From contig NZ_JAFFSX010000001.1 of the NCBI RefSeq assembly GCF_017948485.1, positions 248,001-312,000 of the forward strand: 64,000 bases of DNA, written 5' to 3'. Of the stretch, positions 16,919 to 25,592 are shown piece by piece (within the stretch, counting starts at the first letter, position 1; every line of letters starts with the position of its first letter). The translations under genes were made by a program, and so were the position numbers. The notes under the pieces are model-generated. The model saw only the letters and a program-made list of their open reading frames with translations. It did no database searches and was not told where the DNA came from. Source of the stretch: Streptomyces sp. GESEQ-35 (GTDB taxonomy: Bacteria; Actinomycetota; Actinomycetes; Streptomycetales; Streptomycetaceae).

Positions 16919-18160
16919 TCAGGGGGCGGCCGTGGCGGCGGCCAGGCGGGGCCGTAGCGCGACAGTGATGCGCAGCAGCGAGTCCTCGGCGCCATAGCTG
17001 CCGGGGCGGGTGACGACGTGGCGACCGTCGGAGGTACGGGAGTGGACCGCGCCGTGGTGGATCTCACCGAGCGGTTCCAGCTCCCTTATGCCCAGGGCAT
17101 CCAGGGTGGCGCGGGCGGTCTCGCCGCCGGTCAGCACGAGGTCGGGGCGGCCCGGGTACGCGGCGGCGAGCGCAGCCAGAGCGGCACTGAGGGCCCGCCC
17201 CGCGCCGGGCCGCAGGGCTGCCGAACCGTCGATGGAGAGCACGGTCAGGGCAGGGGCGGCGGCCGTAGGCGGCAGGCGGACCGTGCCCGCCGCCAAGTCG
17301 GCCGGATCCAGCGGCACATGGTGTGCGCCGAGCGCGGTGAGGTGCGCGATCTGCGCAACCGCGCCGGGCTCGGCGGTCCCCACGACAAAGAGCAACGGGG
17401 TGCGATCCCGGATGGGAGTGGGCGGGGGTGCGGCGGCAGCGGGACGCGGCAGCGCGCGCCCGAGCGCGGCCGCCAGACCACCGCTGCCCAGGAGCCGGAA
17501 TCCGGGGCCGAGCCGCAACACTGCCGCGGCCACCGCGTCCAGGTCGGCGTCTGTCTCGGCGTCCGGAGCAGGGTGCGCACCGGACGCGGCGATCCGCCGG
17601 AGCTCCGCGTCCAGCGCGGCGGGCTCGGACCGTACGGCATTGAGGGGGACCGTCCGGACCGGCAGACCGGACAGCGCCTCGGGCAGCGAGCGGGGCGCGG
17701 ACCCGTGTTCCGCGCGCCATCCGTCCGTGCGGTGCAGTGGAACGCCGTTCACGTGCACTACGCCGCCGGTCACGGTGCGTCGAGCCGCGGGCAGCGCGGG
17801 GGCGATGACGACGGCCTCGGCCCCCTCCGCGTACGCGGCCGCCTCCGCGGCGAGGTGGCCGCGCAGCTGTGAGTCGACCTTCTTGTACAGCAGGCGAGGC
17901 GGGCCGGCCTGCGCCGCCCGCAGCGCCGTCCGCACAGCGCAGGCCGCTTCGGCGGGCGGCAGATGACGGGTGTCCAGGTCCACGACGAGGTCGTGCGGGC
18001 CAGTGACTTCGGTCACGTCGACGGCGTCGAGCGACAGACGGACCGGGCCGCCGAGCGCGCGGGCGGTCTCGGCCGCGCCGGACAGATCGTCCGCGAGCGC
18101 AACGACGTACGGTACACGCGGCGAGGCGCAGGGAACTGCGGGCGGGGGCAGGGAAGCCAC
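16919..18160 (-). CDS. Four-carbon sugar-acid kinase (DUF1537, DtnK/OtnK-like)
   Basis: A 413-residue ATP-dependent kinase of the DUF1537 family that phosphorylates threonate, erythronate or related acid sugars. The N-terminal substrate domain has ADDLSGAAE (about 23-31) and KKVDSQLRGH (about 93-102), where most members have DST rather than DSQ. The C-terminal nucleotide domain has LVLTGGETARATLDALGI and HVVTRPGSYGAEDSL. The GTG start at 18160 has GAGGAGG 9 bases upstream. First gene of the leftward operon with pdxA2-like and deoR-like genes; the promoter faces the rightward aldolase operon. Confidence 0.85.
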   Translation of the reverse strand: MASLPPPAVPCASPRVPYVVALADDLSGAAETARALGGPVRLSLDAVDVTEVTGPHDLVVDLDTRHLPPAEAACAVRTALRAAQAGPPRLLYKKVDSQLRGHLAAEAAAYAEGAEAVVIAPALPAARRTVTGGVVHVNGVPLHRTDGWRAEHGSAPRSLPEALSGLPVRTVPLNAVRSEPAALDAELRRIAASGAHPAPDAETDADLDAVAAAVLRLGPGFRLLGSGGLAAALGRALPRPAAAAPPPTPIRDRTPLLFVVGTAEPGAVAQIAHLTALGAHHVPLDPADLAAGTVRLPPTAAAPALTVLSIDGSAALRPGAGRALSAALAALAAAYPGRPDLVLTGGETARATLDALGIRELEPLGEIHHGAVHSRTSDGRHVVTRPGSYGAEDSLLRITVALRPRLAAATAAP

Positions 18161-18219
18161 GGGATCGAACCTCCTCGGACGTGTCGGCGGTGAGCGGCCC
18201 GGTGGGATCATGACACAAG

Positions 18220-18259
18220 TTGCGTGAAGTGCGCGAGACCTCTTGCGCGAATTACGCAG
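18220..18259. promoter_or_regulatory. Two direct 17-bp copies, probable DeoR operator
   Basis: TTGCGTGAAGTGCGCGA (18220-18236) and TTGCGCGAATTACGCAG (18243-18259) share most positions, start 23 bases apart and are each partly palindromic (TGCG...CGCA). They lie between the divergent kinase and aldo/keto reductase operons. Binding by the clustered DeoR protein is an inference. Confidence 0.5.
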
Positions 18260-18500
18260 TCGTGCGAGCGTTCCCGTGGCGCCGAGGCCGTCACCAGCGG
18301 ACCGCGTCGCCCTCGTGGATGCGACGGGTGCCCGCTTACACAGCTCATCGCACCACATGTGGCCGCAGCACAGCGCATCGCCGGGAACCACCGCGGCGAC
18401 CGCTGAGGCCGCATAGCCGCACGGCACCACCCGCGATGCGCACATCACGCATGGGCACGAGACCGCACCACCCGCACGACCCGCCTTGGAAGGAACCGCC

Positions 18501-19481
18501 GTGACTGTCGGCCTTGAACTCCCGCACGTCCCCGTCCCGTTGTCCCGACTCGTTCTCGGCACGATGACCTTCGGCGACACCGCCGACCGCGCGACGGCCG
18601 CCGCGATGCTGGACGCCGCGCTCGACGCGGGCATCACCGGCGTGGACACCGCCAACGGCTACGCGGGAGGCGAGAGCGAGCGCATCCTCGCCGAGCTGCT
18701 GCCCGGCCGCCGGGACCGGGTGGTGCTCGCCACCAAGGCCGGCATCGCGCACCCCGACCAGGGCGAGCACGCGCCGCTCTCCGCCGAGGGACTGCGGGCC
18801 GCGCTCGACGGGAGCCTCAAGCGCCTGGGCACCGACCACGTCGACCTCTTCTACCTGCACCAACCGGACCGCGCGACGCCGCTCACCGAAACCCTCGCGA
18901 CCGTCGCCGAGTTCGTACAGGCGGGCAAGGTCCTCTCCCTCGGCGTCTCCAATTTCGCGGCCTGGCAGATCGCCGAGCTGAGCCGCGTGGCTGACGAGGT
19001 CGGCGCCCCGCGTCCCGTCGTCGCCCAGCAGCTCCACAATCTCCTCGCGCGGCGCATCGAGGAGGAGTACGTCGAGTACGCCGCCGTCACCGGCCTGCGC
19101 ACCATGGTCTACAACCCGCTCGGCGGCGGCCTGCTCACCGGCCGCCACAGCTTCGAACAGGCCCCGGACGGCGGGCGCTTCGGCGACTCCAAGCTGGCCG
19201 CGATGTACCGCGAGCGGTACTGGAACGAGGATCTGTTCCGTGCCGTCACGGACCTCACCCGCATCGCCTCCGACGCGGGCCTGCCGCTGACCGAACTGGC
19301 CCTGCGCTGGCTGCTGTCACGGCCCTCCACCGACGCGCTGCTGCTCGGCGGCTCGAAGGTCGAGCATCTGAAGGCCAACATCGCCGCCGCGTCCGCGGGC
19401 CCGCTGCCCGCGGACATCCTGGCCGCCTGCGACGAGGTCGGCGCCCGCCTGCGCGGCCCGATGCCCGCCTACAACCGCTGA
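18501..19481 (+). CDS. Aldo/keto reductase of the sugar-acid cluster
   Basis: A 326-residue NADP-dependent aldo/keto reductase. Catalytic tetrad: Asp in GVDTANGYAGGESE with Tyr in the same block, Lys in VLATKAG and His in LFYLHQPDR. GVSNFAAWQI and LLGGSKVEHLKANIAA bind cofactor. GTG at 18501 has AAGGA 6 bases upstream. First gene of a rightward operon with an HpcH/HpaI aldolase, a 2-hydroxyacid dehydrogenase and a transporter. It would reduce or oxidise an aldehyde or sugar intermediate; the exact step is unknown. Confidence 0.88.
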   Translation: MTVGLELPHVPVPLSRLVLGTMTFGDTADRATAAAMLDAALDAGITGVDTANGYAGGESERILAELLPGRRDRVVLATKAGIAHPDQGEHAPLSAEGLRAALDGSLKRLGTDHVDLFYLHQPDRATPLTETLATVAEFVQAGKVLSLGVSNFAAWQIAELSRVADEVGAPRPVVAQQLHNLLARRIEEEYVEYAAVTGLRTMVYNPLGGGLLTGRHSFEQAPDGGRFGDSKLAAMYRERYWNEDLFRAVTDLTRIASDAGLPLTELALRWLLSRPSTDALLLGGSKVEHLKANIAAASAGPLPADILAACDEVGARLRGPMPAYNR

Positions 19482-19509
19482 CCGCACCGCCCCCGCAATG
19501 GAGACAGAC

Positions 19510-20295
19510 ATGTCCACAGGCCGCACCCCCACCGAGTTCACCGCCGCGCTGCGCAACCGCGAACAGCTCATCGGCTACTGGTCGTTGCTCGACTCGCCGA
19601 TCGCCGCCGAGCGCCTCGCCCGCATCGGCTACGACTACCTGGCCTTCGACGCCCAGCACGGCCTCTTCGGCTACCAGGGCATGCTGAACAACCTCCTCGC
19701 CACCGACACCAAGGGCAGCACCGCCGTCGGCATGGTGCGCGTGGAGGCCAACGACCTCACCTACATCGGCAAGGCGCTCGACGCGGGCGCGACCGCCGTG
19801 ATCGTCCCGCTGATCGACAACGCCCAGGACGCCGCCGACGCCGTGGCCGCCGTACGCTACCCGCCCCTGGGCCGCCGCTCCTACGGCCCGATGCGCGCCC
19901 AGCTGCGCATCGGCCCGAACCCGGCCGACACGCACGAACAGACCGCCGTCCTCGCGATGATCGAGACGGCCGACGGCCTGGCCAACGTCGAGGAGATCTG
20001 CGCGACCCCCGGCCTCGACGGCATCTACGTCGGCCCGTCCGACCTGCGTCTGGCCATCGGGGGCGCGACCTCCACGGACCCCTCCGTGCAGGAGGAGTTC
20101 GAGCAGGCCCTCACCCGCGTCCGGAAGGCGGCCGAGGCGGCGGGCATCGCGGCCGGCATCCACAACGCCGACGGCGCGAGCGCCGCGCGTCGCCTCGCCG
20201 AGGGTTTCACGTTCGCGTCGGTCGCTGCCGATGTCGTACATCTGCAGCAGATCGCTACGTCCCACCTTGAGGCGGCACGCGGCGGGGCGCGCTGA
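19510..20295 (+). CDS. HpcH/HpaI-family class II aldolase
   Basis: A 261-residue metal-dependent aldolase that cleaves 4-hydroxy-2-oxo acids into pyruvate and an aldehyde. Family blocks: IGYDYLAFDAQHGLFGYQGM, where the usual EHG is QHG, VGMVRVEAND, MIETADGLANVEEICATPGL (metal-binding Glu) and YVGPSDL. The ATG at 19510 follows GGAGA. The Gln replacing Glu in the EHG motif is found in several sugar-acid aldolases. The stop overlaps the next start (TGATG), so translation is coupled. Works with the neighbouring oxidoreductases in sugar-acid breakdown. Confidence 0.87.
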   Translation: MSTGRTPTEFTAALRNREQLIGYWSLLDSPIAAERLARIGYDYLAFDAQHGLFGYQGMLNNLLATDTKGSTAVGMVRVEANDLTYIGKALDAGATAVIVPLIDNAQDAADAVAAVRYPPLGRRSYGPMRAQLRIGPNPADTHEQTAVLAMIETADGLANVEEICATPGLDGIYVGPSDLRLAIGGATSTDPSVQEEFEQALTRVRKAAEAAGIAAGIHNADGASAARRLAEGFTFASVAADVVHLQQIATSHLEAARGGAR

Positions 20296-21248
20296 TGCCG
20301 ACCACGCTCATCACGACGCCCACCTTCGCCCGGCATTCTGCGCGCCCCTGGCAGATCCTGGAGGAGGCCGGAGCTGGTCCCCTGCGCCCCCGCGAGGACG
20401 GGGCGCTGCCTACTGCCGAACTCCTCAAGTACGCAGCGGAAGCGGACGCGTTGATCGTCGGCATGGACCCGATCACCGCCGAGGTGATGGACGCCGCGCC
20501 CCGCCTCAAGGTGATCGCCAAACACGGCGTGGGCGTCGACACCATCGACCTGGCCACCGCCCACGCCCGCGCGATACCGGTGGTGTGCGCTCCGGGCAGC
20601 AACTCGCGCGCGGTGGCCGAGTACGCCTTCGGCCTGCTGCTGTCCGCGACCCGCTCCCTCACCGCCTCGCATACCGCGGTGGCGGCGGGCGAGTGGCCGA
20701 AGCTGTACGGCCCCGAACTGCACGGCAGGACGCTGGGGATCGTCGGCTTCGGCCGCATCGGCCGCCTGCTGGCCGGTTACGCCCGCGCCTTCGGGATGGA
20801 GCTGCTCGCCCACGACCCGTACGTCTCCGACGCCGACGTCCGCGCACTCGGCGCCGAACCGGCCGCACTCGACGCCCTGTTGGCGCGCGCCGACGCCGTC
20901 AGCCTGCACACCCCGCCCGACCCGTCCGGCACCCCGCTGCTCGACCGCGCCCGTCTGTCGGCGATGAAGCCGGGCGCGATCCTGGTCAACGCCGCGCGCG
21001 GCGGCCTCGTCGACGAACACGCGCTCGCCGACCTGCTCGGCGCCGGGCACCTCGGAGCCGCGGCCCTGGACGCGTTCAGCACCGAGCCGCTGCCCGCCGA
21101 CCACCCCCTGCGGGAGGCCCCGCGCACGCTCCTCACCTCCCACATGGCCGCCTGCACGCCCGAGGCCAACCAGGCCATGGGCGCGATGGTCGCCGAGGAC
21201 GTCGTCCGCGTACTGGCGGGCAAGGAGCCGTACCACCAGGCGAGTTGA
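20295..21248 (+). CDS. D-2-hydroxyacid dehydrogenase (phosphoglycerate dehydrogenase-like)
   Basis: A 317-residue NAD-dependent D-2-hydroxyacid dehydrogenase. The cofactor motif GFGRIGR is at about 155-161. The catalytic Arg is in VNAARGGLVDE, the Glu in LDAFSTEPLP and the His in LTSHMAACTPEANQAMG. It lacks the C-terminal ACT-type domains of serine-pathway SerA, and its place in a sugar-acid operon argues for a catabolic role such as oxidising a 2-hydroxyacid intermediate or reducing a 2-oxo acid. The start overlaps the aldolase stop. Confidence 0.88.
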   Translation: MPTTLITTPTFARHSARPWQILEEAGAGPLRPREDGALPTAELLKYAAEADALIVGMDPITAEVMDAAPRLKVIAKHGVGVDTIDLATAHARAIPVVCAPGSNSRAVAEYAFGLLLSATRSLTASHTAVAAGEWPKLYGPELHGRTLGIVGFGRIGRLLAGYARAFGMELLAHDPYVSDADVRALGAEPAALDALLARADAVSLHTPPDPSGTPLLDRARLSAMKPGAILVNAARGGLVDEHALADLLGAGHLGAAALDAFSTEPLPADHPLREAPRTLLTSHMAACTPEANQAMGAMVAEDVVRVLAGKEPYHQAS

Positions 21249-21367
21249 GACTCGCGGCACAAGACGCCGCAGCACCCCACGGCACAAGGCACCACATCAC
21301 CACAGCACCACCCTGTCCCCGTTCCGGATACCGGCGACGACGCCGGAAGATCCCCTAAGGACCTGCT

Positions 21368-22795
21368 ATGGCCACCACGACCGACGGCGCCACGGCGGCG
21401 CCGCCACCCGCGCAGACCGACCCGTACGCTCTGCGCGCCGAGGACGCCCGCCCGGCCCCCGAGACCTTCCGCGGCCGGGTGCGCCAACTCGGCCCCGGGC
21501 TCGTGCTGTCCGCCGCCGTCGTCGGCTCCGGTGAACTGATCACCACGACCTCGCTCGGCGCGAAGGCCGGGTTCGCGCTGCTGTGGCTGGTGATCATCTC
21601 CACCGCGGTCAAGGTGTGGGTGCAGATGGAGCTGGCCCGCTGGACCATCCTCAACGGCAAGCCCGCGCTGGAGGGCTACAGCCAGATCGGTCCGAAGATC
21701 GGCAGGCTGAGCTGGATCAACTGGCTCTGGATCGGCATGGACTTCGCCAAGATGTTCCAGCGCGGCGGCATCATCGGCGGCACCGCGGCGGCCTGCTCGA
21801 TCCTGCTGCCGATCCATGGCAAGTCACTGAGCACGTCGTCGCTGACCATCTGGGCCCTCATCGTCACCGGCGCCGCCATCCTCATCCTCCAGACGGGCAA
21901 GTACCACGTCATCGAGCGGGTCGAGGTCGTCGGCATCACGCTCAAGACGGTCATCACCTTCGGCCTGGCACTCGCCCTCCCGTTCACCGCCTTCGGGTAC
22001 GGCAGCGAGCAGCTCGCCGACGGACTGAGCTTCCAGATCCCCGCGGGCACGGTCGGCATCGCACTCGCCATGTTCGGCATCACCGGTGTCGGCGCCGACG
22101 AGATGACGACGTACACGTACTGGTGCCTGGAAAAGGGCTACGCCCGCTGGACCGGTCCCGACGACGGTACCGAGCAGCGCGCCCGGCGGGCCGAGGGCTG
22201 GCTCAAGGTCATGCGGCTCGACGTGGGCGTCTCCTGGGTCGTGTGCACCGTCTGCACCCTGTCCTTCTACGTGATCGGCGCCTCGGTGCTCCATCCGCAG
22301 GGCCTGGTGCCCGAGGGCAACGACATGATCACCACGCTGTCGCACAGCTACACCGACGTGCTCGGGCCATGGGCCGAGTACCTGTTCCTGGCCGGCGCCA
22401 TCGCCGTCCTCTTCTCGGTCACCGTCGCCTCGTCGGCCAGCGTCCCCCGTCTGTGGACCAACACCCTCGGTCTGCTCGGCGTGGTCGACTGGCACAACAT
22501 GCGCTCGCGCACGCGCACCATACGCATCCTCACCTGCTGTCTGCCCCCGGTGTGGATGTGCATCTTCCTGTGGGTCCAGTCCCCGGTCCTGATGGTGCAG
22601 ATCGGTGGCATCGGCGGTGGCATATTCCTCCTCGCGGTCGTGGTCGCCGTCTGGCGCCTGCGCTACACCGGCGTCCCGCCCCGCTTCCGCGCCAACCCCT
22701 GGCTGACCGCCGCCCTCGTCCTGAGCAGCGCGGCGATCCTGTTCCTCGGGGTGTACGGGGTACTCGACACGCTCGAGCTCACGCCCGGCAGCTGA
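21368..22795 (+). CDS. Nramp-like membrane transporter lacking the metal-binding motifs
   Basis: A 475-residue polytopic protein of the Nramp superfamily with about 11 membrane segments. The first helix reads GPGLVLSAAVVGSGELITTT, so the DPGN metal-binding motif of classical Mn/Fe Nramp transporters is replaced by GSGE (about 53-56). Helix 6 reads FGITGVGADEMTTYTYW (about 234-250) in place of the metal-binding MPH-type motif. AAGGA 6 bases before the ATG fixes the start. Last gene of the aldolase operon, followed by a strong terminator. The lost ligands and catabolic context suggest uptake of an organic acid or sugar acid rather than metal; this is an inference. Confidence 0.8.
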   Translation: MATTTDGATAAPPPAQTDPYALRAEDARPAPETFRGRVRQLGPGLVLSAAVVGSGELITTTSLGAKAGFALLWLVIISTAVKVWVQMELARWTILNGKPALEGYSQIGPKIGRLSWINWLWIGMDFAKMFQRGGIIGGTAAACSILLPIHGKSLSTSSLTIWALIVTGAAILILQTGKYHVIERVEVVGITLKTVITFGLALALPFTAFGYGSEQLADGLSFQIPAGTVGIALAMFGITGVGADEMTTYTYWCLEKGYARWTGPDDGTEQRARRAEGWLKVMRLDVGVSWVVCTVCTLSFYVIGASVLHPQGLVPEGNDMITTLSHSYTDVLGPWAEYLFLAGAIAVLFSVTVASSASVPRLWTNTLGLLGVVDWHNMRSRTRTIRILTCCLPPVWMCIFLWVQSPVLMVQIGGIGGGIFLLAVVVAVWRLRYTGVPPRFRANPWLTAALVLSSAAILFLGVYGVLDTLELTPGS

Positions 22796-22801
22796 ATCCG
22801 G

Positions 22802-22843
22802 CGGCGGTGTGCGATGGTGCCCCGGCACCATCGCACACCGCCG
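22802..22843 (+). terminator. Terminator of the sugar-acid operon
   Basis: Perfect 20-bp arms (22802-22821 and 22824-22843) close a tight loop just after the transporter stop. No U-tract follows, as is common in Streptomyces. Confidence 0.8.
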
Positions 22844-23115
22844 ATCCGGTCCGGCCCGGACTGAGCTGCACGCCGACTCGTGGAGTACGTGATGCCCCTG
22901 CCATGGAGTGGTGGAAGCTCTTCCTCCTCGGGTACAGCCTCGATCAGCGCCTCGTGTTCGAGGTCGTCGCCCGCTCCAATGCGGCTTCCCTCGTGGCGCT
23001 CACTGCCCTGGCCCCGCTCAGCGGCTGGCTGACGCCTCTCGCCTTGGGAGCGTGCGCCACCCACTGGCCTGGTGATCGCCCCGCCCTGGGCTGAGGACCA
23101 GCACCGCCGCTCGTG

Positions 23116-23706
23116 TCAGCCGGAGACCAGCCGCCGTACGGCTTCGACGACCGCCGCACGGTGGGCACGCAGTGCGGCGTCCTCCAATGCGGCCGGGATC
23201 ACGGGGCTGGCAGGGGTCCATGCACTGGCGAGGGCCAGGACGAAGGTCAGCAGGTCTTCGGCAGTGAATGTCATGGGAATGAGCCCGTCGGCCTGCGCCC
23301 GGGTAATCTCCGCCACCTTCCGCTCCATCGACGCCGCGAGTTGGACGGGGCTGGTGTCGCGGCCGGTGCGCTCCAACCGGTTCCACGTCGCGAGCCGCAG
23401 CTGGTGCGGGTTGGCGATCAGGAAGTCGAACAGGCGGCCCGAGTAGCCCGGAAGGTCCTCGGGGACGAAGGGCACCTCGTCGAGGATCCGCGAGACATGG
23501 GTGTCCATGACGATGTCGAAGAGCTGGTCCTTGTTGCCGAAGTACGTATAGATCTGCGCCTTGTTGACCTCGGCCGCGGCACCGATCCGGTCGATGCGGG
23601 CACCAGAGATGCCATGAGCGGCGAACTCGTCCGTCGCGGCTTGCAGCAGCCGGGCCTTGGCCGCTTCCGAGTCTCGGGTCCGTGGAGCGCGTGGGGTTTC
23701 GGGCAT
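23116..23706 (-). CDS. TetR-family regulator
   Basis: A 196-residue repressor. The N-terminal HTH is RLLQAATDEFAAHGISGARI, then AAAEVNKAQIYTYFGNKDQL (recognition helix region). The C-terminal ligand domain resembles TetR proteins with the MERKVAEITRAQADGL block. The ATG at 23706 is chosen; a TTG 18 bases upstream is also in frame. It is divergent from an SDR/MBL pair, with paired operator-like sites between them. Confidence 0.87.
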   Translation of the reverse strand: MPETPRAPRTRDSEAAKARLLQAATDEFAAHGISGARIDRIGAAAEVNKAQIYTYFGNKDQLFDIVMDTHVSRILDEVPFVPEDLPGYSGRLFDFLIANPHQLRLATWNRLERTGRDTSPVQLAASMERKVAEITRAQADGLIPMTFTAEDLLTFVLALASAWTPASPVIPAALEDAALRAHRAAVVEAVRRLVSG

Positions 23707-23725
23707 ACCAGCAGCGTAGTGCAAA

Positions 23726-23770
23726 TAAACGTTCAGTTGCTTCGAGTGCTAGCATATAAATGAACGTTTA
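23726..23770. promoter_or_regulatory. Paired inverted operator sites for the TetR regulator
   Basis: TAAACGTTCA (23726-23735) and its exact reverse complement TGAACGTTTA (23761-23770) face each other in the AT-rich divergent promoter between the TetR and SDR genes. Confidence 0.6.
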
Positions 23771-23865
23771 GTTTCTTGCTGCATGCCGGGTGCACACACG
23801 GCTCCGAGCGGGCACCTCGCCCGCGCCACCCCCTCCACCGGGGGCATGAGCAGAGAGGCAGTTCG

Positions 23866-24696
23866 ATGTCCAAGGTCTGGTTCATCACCGGAAGTTCCCG
23901 CGGCCTGGGCCGTGCCCTCGCCGAGGCCGTCCTGGCCGCAGGCGACCAGTTGGTCGCCACAGCCCGCAGGCCGGAGCAGCTCGACGATCTCGTCCAGCGC
24001 TACGGCAGCCAGGTCCAGACGGTGGCTCTCGATGTCACCGATCGCAGCGCCGCCCGCAAAGCCGTCGAGCTGGGCCTGGAGACCTTCGGCCGGCTGGACG
24101 TGCTGGTCAACAACGCCGGCTACGCGGACATCGCCTCCGTTGAGGACTTCACCGAGGACGGTTTCCGCGCCCAGATCGACACCAACTTCTACGGAGTGGT
24201 CAACGTGACCCGGGCCGCACTGCCCGCGATGCGGGAGCGCGGCGGAGGGCGCATCGTCCAGATCTCCTCCATCGGCGGACGTATCGGCTCGCCCGGCCTG
24301 GGCGCCTATCAGGCCGCGAAGTGGGCTGTCGGGGGCTTTTCCGAAGTCCTGGCCAAGGAAGTCGCCCCGTTCGGCATCAAGGTCACCCTCATCGAACCGG
24401 GCGGCATGCGTACCGACTGGGCCGGATCATCGATGAGCACACCGCCGATCAGTGACCCGTACAAGCCGGTCATCGGACCCGTCGTCGAGTTCCTGGACCG
24501 CCACAACGGGACCCAGACCGGCGATCCCGCCCGGGCCGCCCAGGCCGTCATCCGCGTCACCGAGGCCGAAGAGCCGCCGATGCACCTGCTGCTCGGCAGC
24601 GACGCCGTGGCCATCGCCTCCGCCACGGCCCAGGAACTCGCCTCATCCGACGCCGCCTGGCGCGCACTCAGCGAGTCGGTCGACTTTCCCGCCTGA
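23866..24696 (+). CDS. Short-chain dehydrogenase/reductase
   Basis: A 276-residue SDR with TGSSRGLG, NNAGYA, Ser in IVQISSIGG and Tyr/Lys in YQAAKWAVGG. The N-terminus MSKVWFITGSSRGLGRALAE and VATARRPEQLDDL mark the NADP-type SDR5 group often annotated as oxidoreductase or short-chain dehydrogenase of unknown substrate. The ATG at 23866 has GAGAGG upstream. It precedes an MBL-fold hydrolase by 46 bases in one transcription unit controlled by the divergent TetR. Confidence 0.88.
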   Translation: MSKVWFITGSSRGLGRALAEAVLAAGDQLVATARRPEQLDDLVQRYGSQVQTVALDVTDRSAARKAVELGLETFGRLDVLVNNAGYADIASVEDFTEDGFRAQIDTNFYGVVNVTRAALPAMRERGGGRIVQISSIGGRIGSPGLGAYQAAKWAVGGFSEVLAKEVAPFGIKVTLIEPGGMRTDWAGSSMSTPPISDPYKPVIGPVVEFLDRHNGTQTGDPARAAQAVIRVTEAEEPPMHLLLGSDAVAIASATAQELASSDAAWRALSESVDFPA

Positions 24697-24742
24697 CCGG
24701 GACGGTTTCCGCCTCCCGGCACCTCTCCCAAAGGACCACACC

Positions 24743-25591
24743 ATGGCTACCTCCATCGAGGTCGGCACCATCAGAATCACCGCACTGAGCGACGGCGCGA
24801 GTCACATGCCGCCGATGTTCTATCCGGGGCTGGACTTCGACGCCCATCCGGAACTGCTGGAGGGCGACGGGACTTACCACATTCCCGCAGGGAGCTATCT
24901 GATCCAGGGCGAAGGCTTCACGGTCCTGGTGGACGCCGGCAGCGGCCCCGACAGCATCCCCTTTCCCGCGGAGCTCGCTGCTGCGGCCGGCCTGGAGCCG
25001 GCGCCCGAGTTCATCGCGGTGGGCGGCCGCCTGCCCGCGGCCCTGGCCGCGGAGTCAGTGGCGCCAGAAGACATCACCACGCTCTTCCTCACCCATCTGC
25101 ACGGCGACCATGTCGGCTGGGTCGCGCCGGGCGGAAAGCTGTTCTTTCCGAACGCGGAGATCGTCTACGGCGCCGCGGACTGGGACGCGCTGATCGCCCC
25201 GGCCCCCGCCGAGGACCCGGCCCGTGTCGGCATGGAGGCCGCCAAGTCGGCCGGGGTGCTGCGGGCCATCGACGCGCCCACCGTGGAGATCGCCCCCGGA
25301 GTCACCGCCCTCCACACTCCCGGGCACACCCCGGGCCACTACGCGCTCCGCATCGCCTCGGGCGGCCAGGAGGCATACCTCCTGGGTGACGCCGTGCACC
25401 ACCCGCTGCAGCTCGGCGACACCGGCATCTCCTTCCTCATGGACGCCGATCCCGAGCATGCGCTGCGGACTCGGGAGGAACTCCTCGCCCGGTTCGCGGG
25501 CACCGAAGTGGCCCTCGGTATCGATCACTTCCCCGGGCTCGACTTCAAACGGATCACCGTCGATGACGGCCGCCAGTGGACCGACGCCTGA
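24743..25591 (+). CDS. MBL-fold metallo-hydrolase (quorum-quenching lactonase-like)
   Basis: A 282-residue metallo-beta-lactamase-fold hydrolase. The dinuclear metal motif is HLHGDH (118-123), with further ligands in HTPGHTPGHYAL, LLGDAVHH and IDHFPG. AAGGA precedes the ATG. The overall plan (N-terminal YLIQGEGFTVLVDAGSGPD) resembles lactonases and arylesterases of the AidC/AttM branch, but lactone activity is a guess. Likely co-transcribed with the upstream SDR. Confidence 0.85.
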   Translation: MATSIEVGTIRITALSDGASHMPPMFYPGLDFDAHPELLEGDGTYHIPAGSYLIQGEGFTVLVDAGSGPDSIPFPAELAAAAGLEPAPEFIAVGGRLPAALAAESVAPEDITTLFLTHLHGDHVGWVAPGGKLFFPNAEIVYGAADWDALIAPAPAEDPARVGMEAAKSAGVLRAIDAPTVEIAPGVTALHTPGHTPGHYALRIASGGQEAYLLGDAVHHPLQLGDTGISFLMDADPEHALRTREELLARFAGTEVALGIDHFPGLDFKRITVDDGRQWTDA

Positions 25592-25592
25592 C

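Noticed and set aside
22802..22843. 20-bp inverted repeat considered as an attachment or transposon site
   Set aside because: It is immediately downstream of an operon with a tiny loop, as expected for a terminator.
21583..23094. Plus-strand open frame continuing past the transporter and ending MEWWKLFLLGYSLDQRLVFE
   Set aside because: Most of it overlaps the transporter out of frame. The last 60 codons look coding-like but lie beyond a strong terminator and match nothing I recognise.
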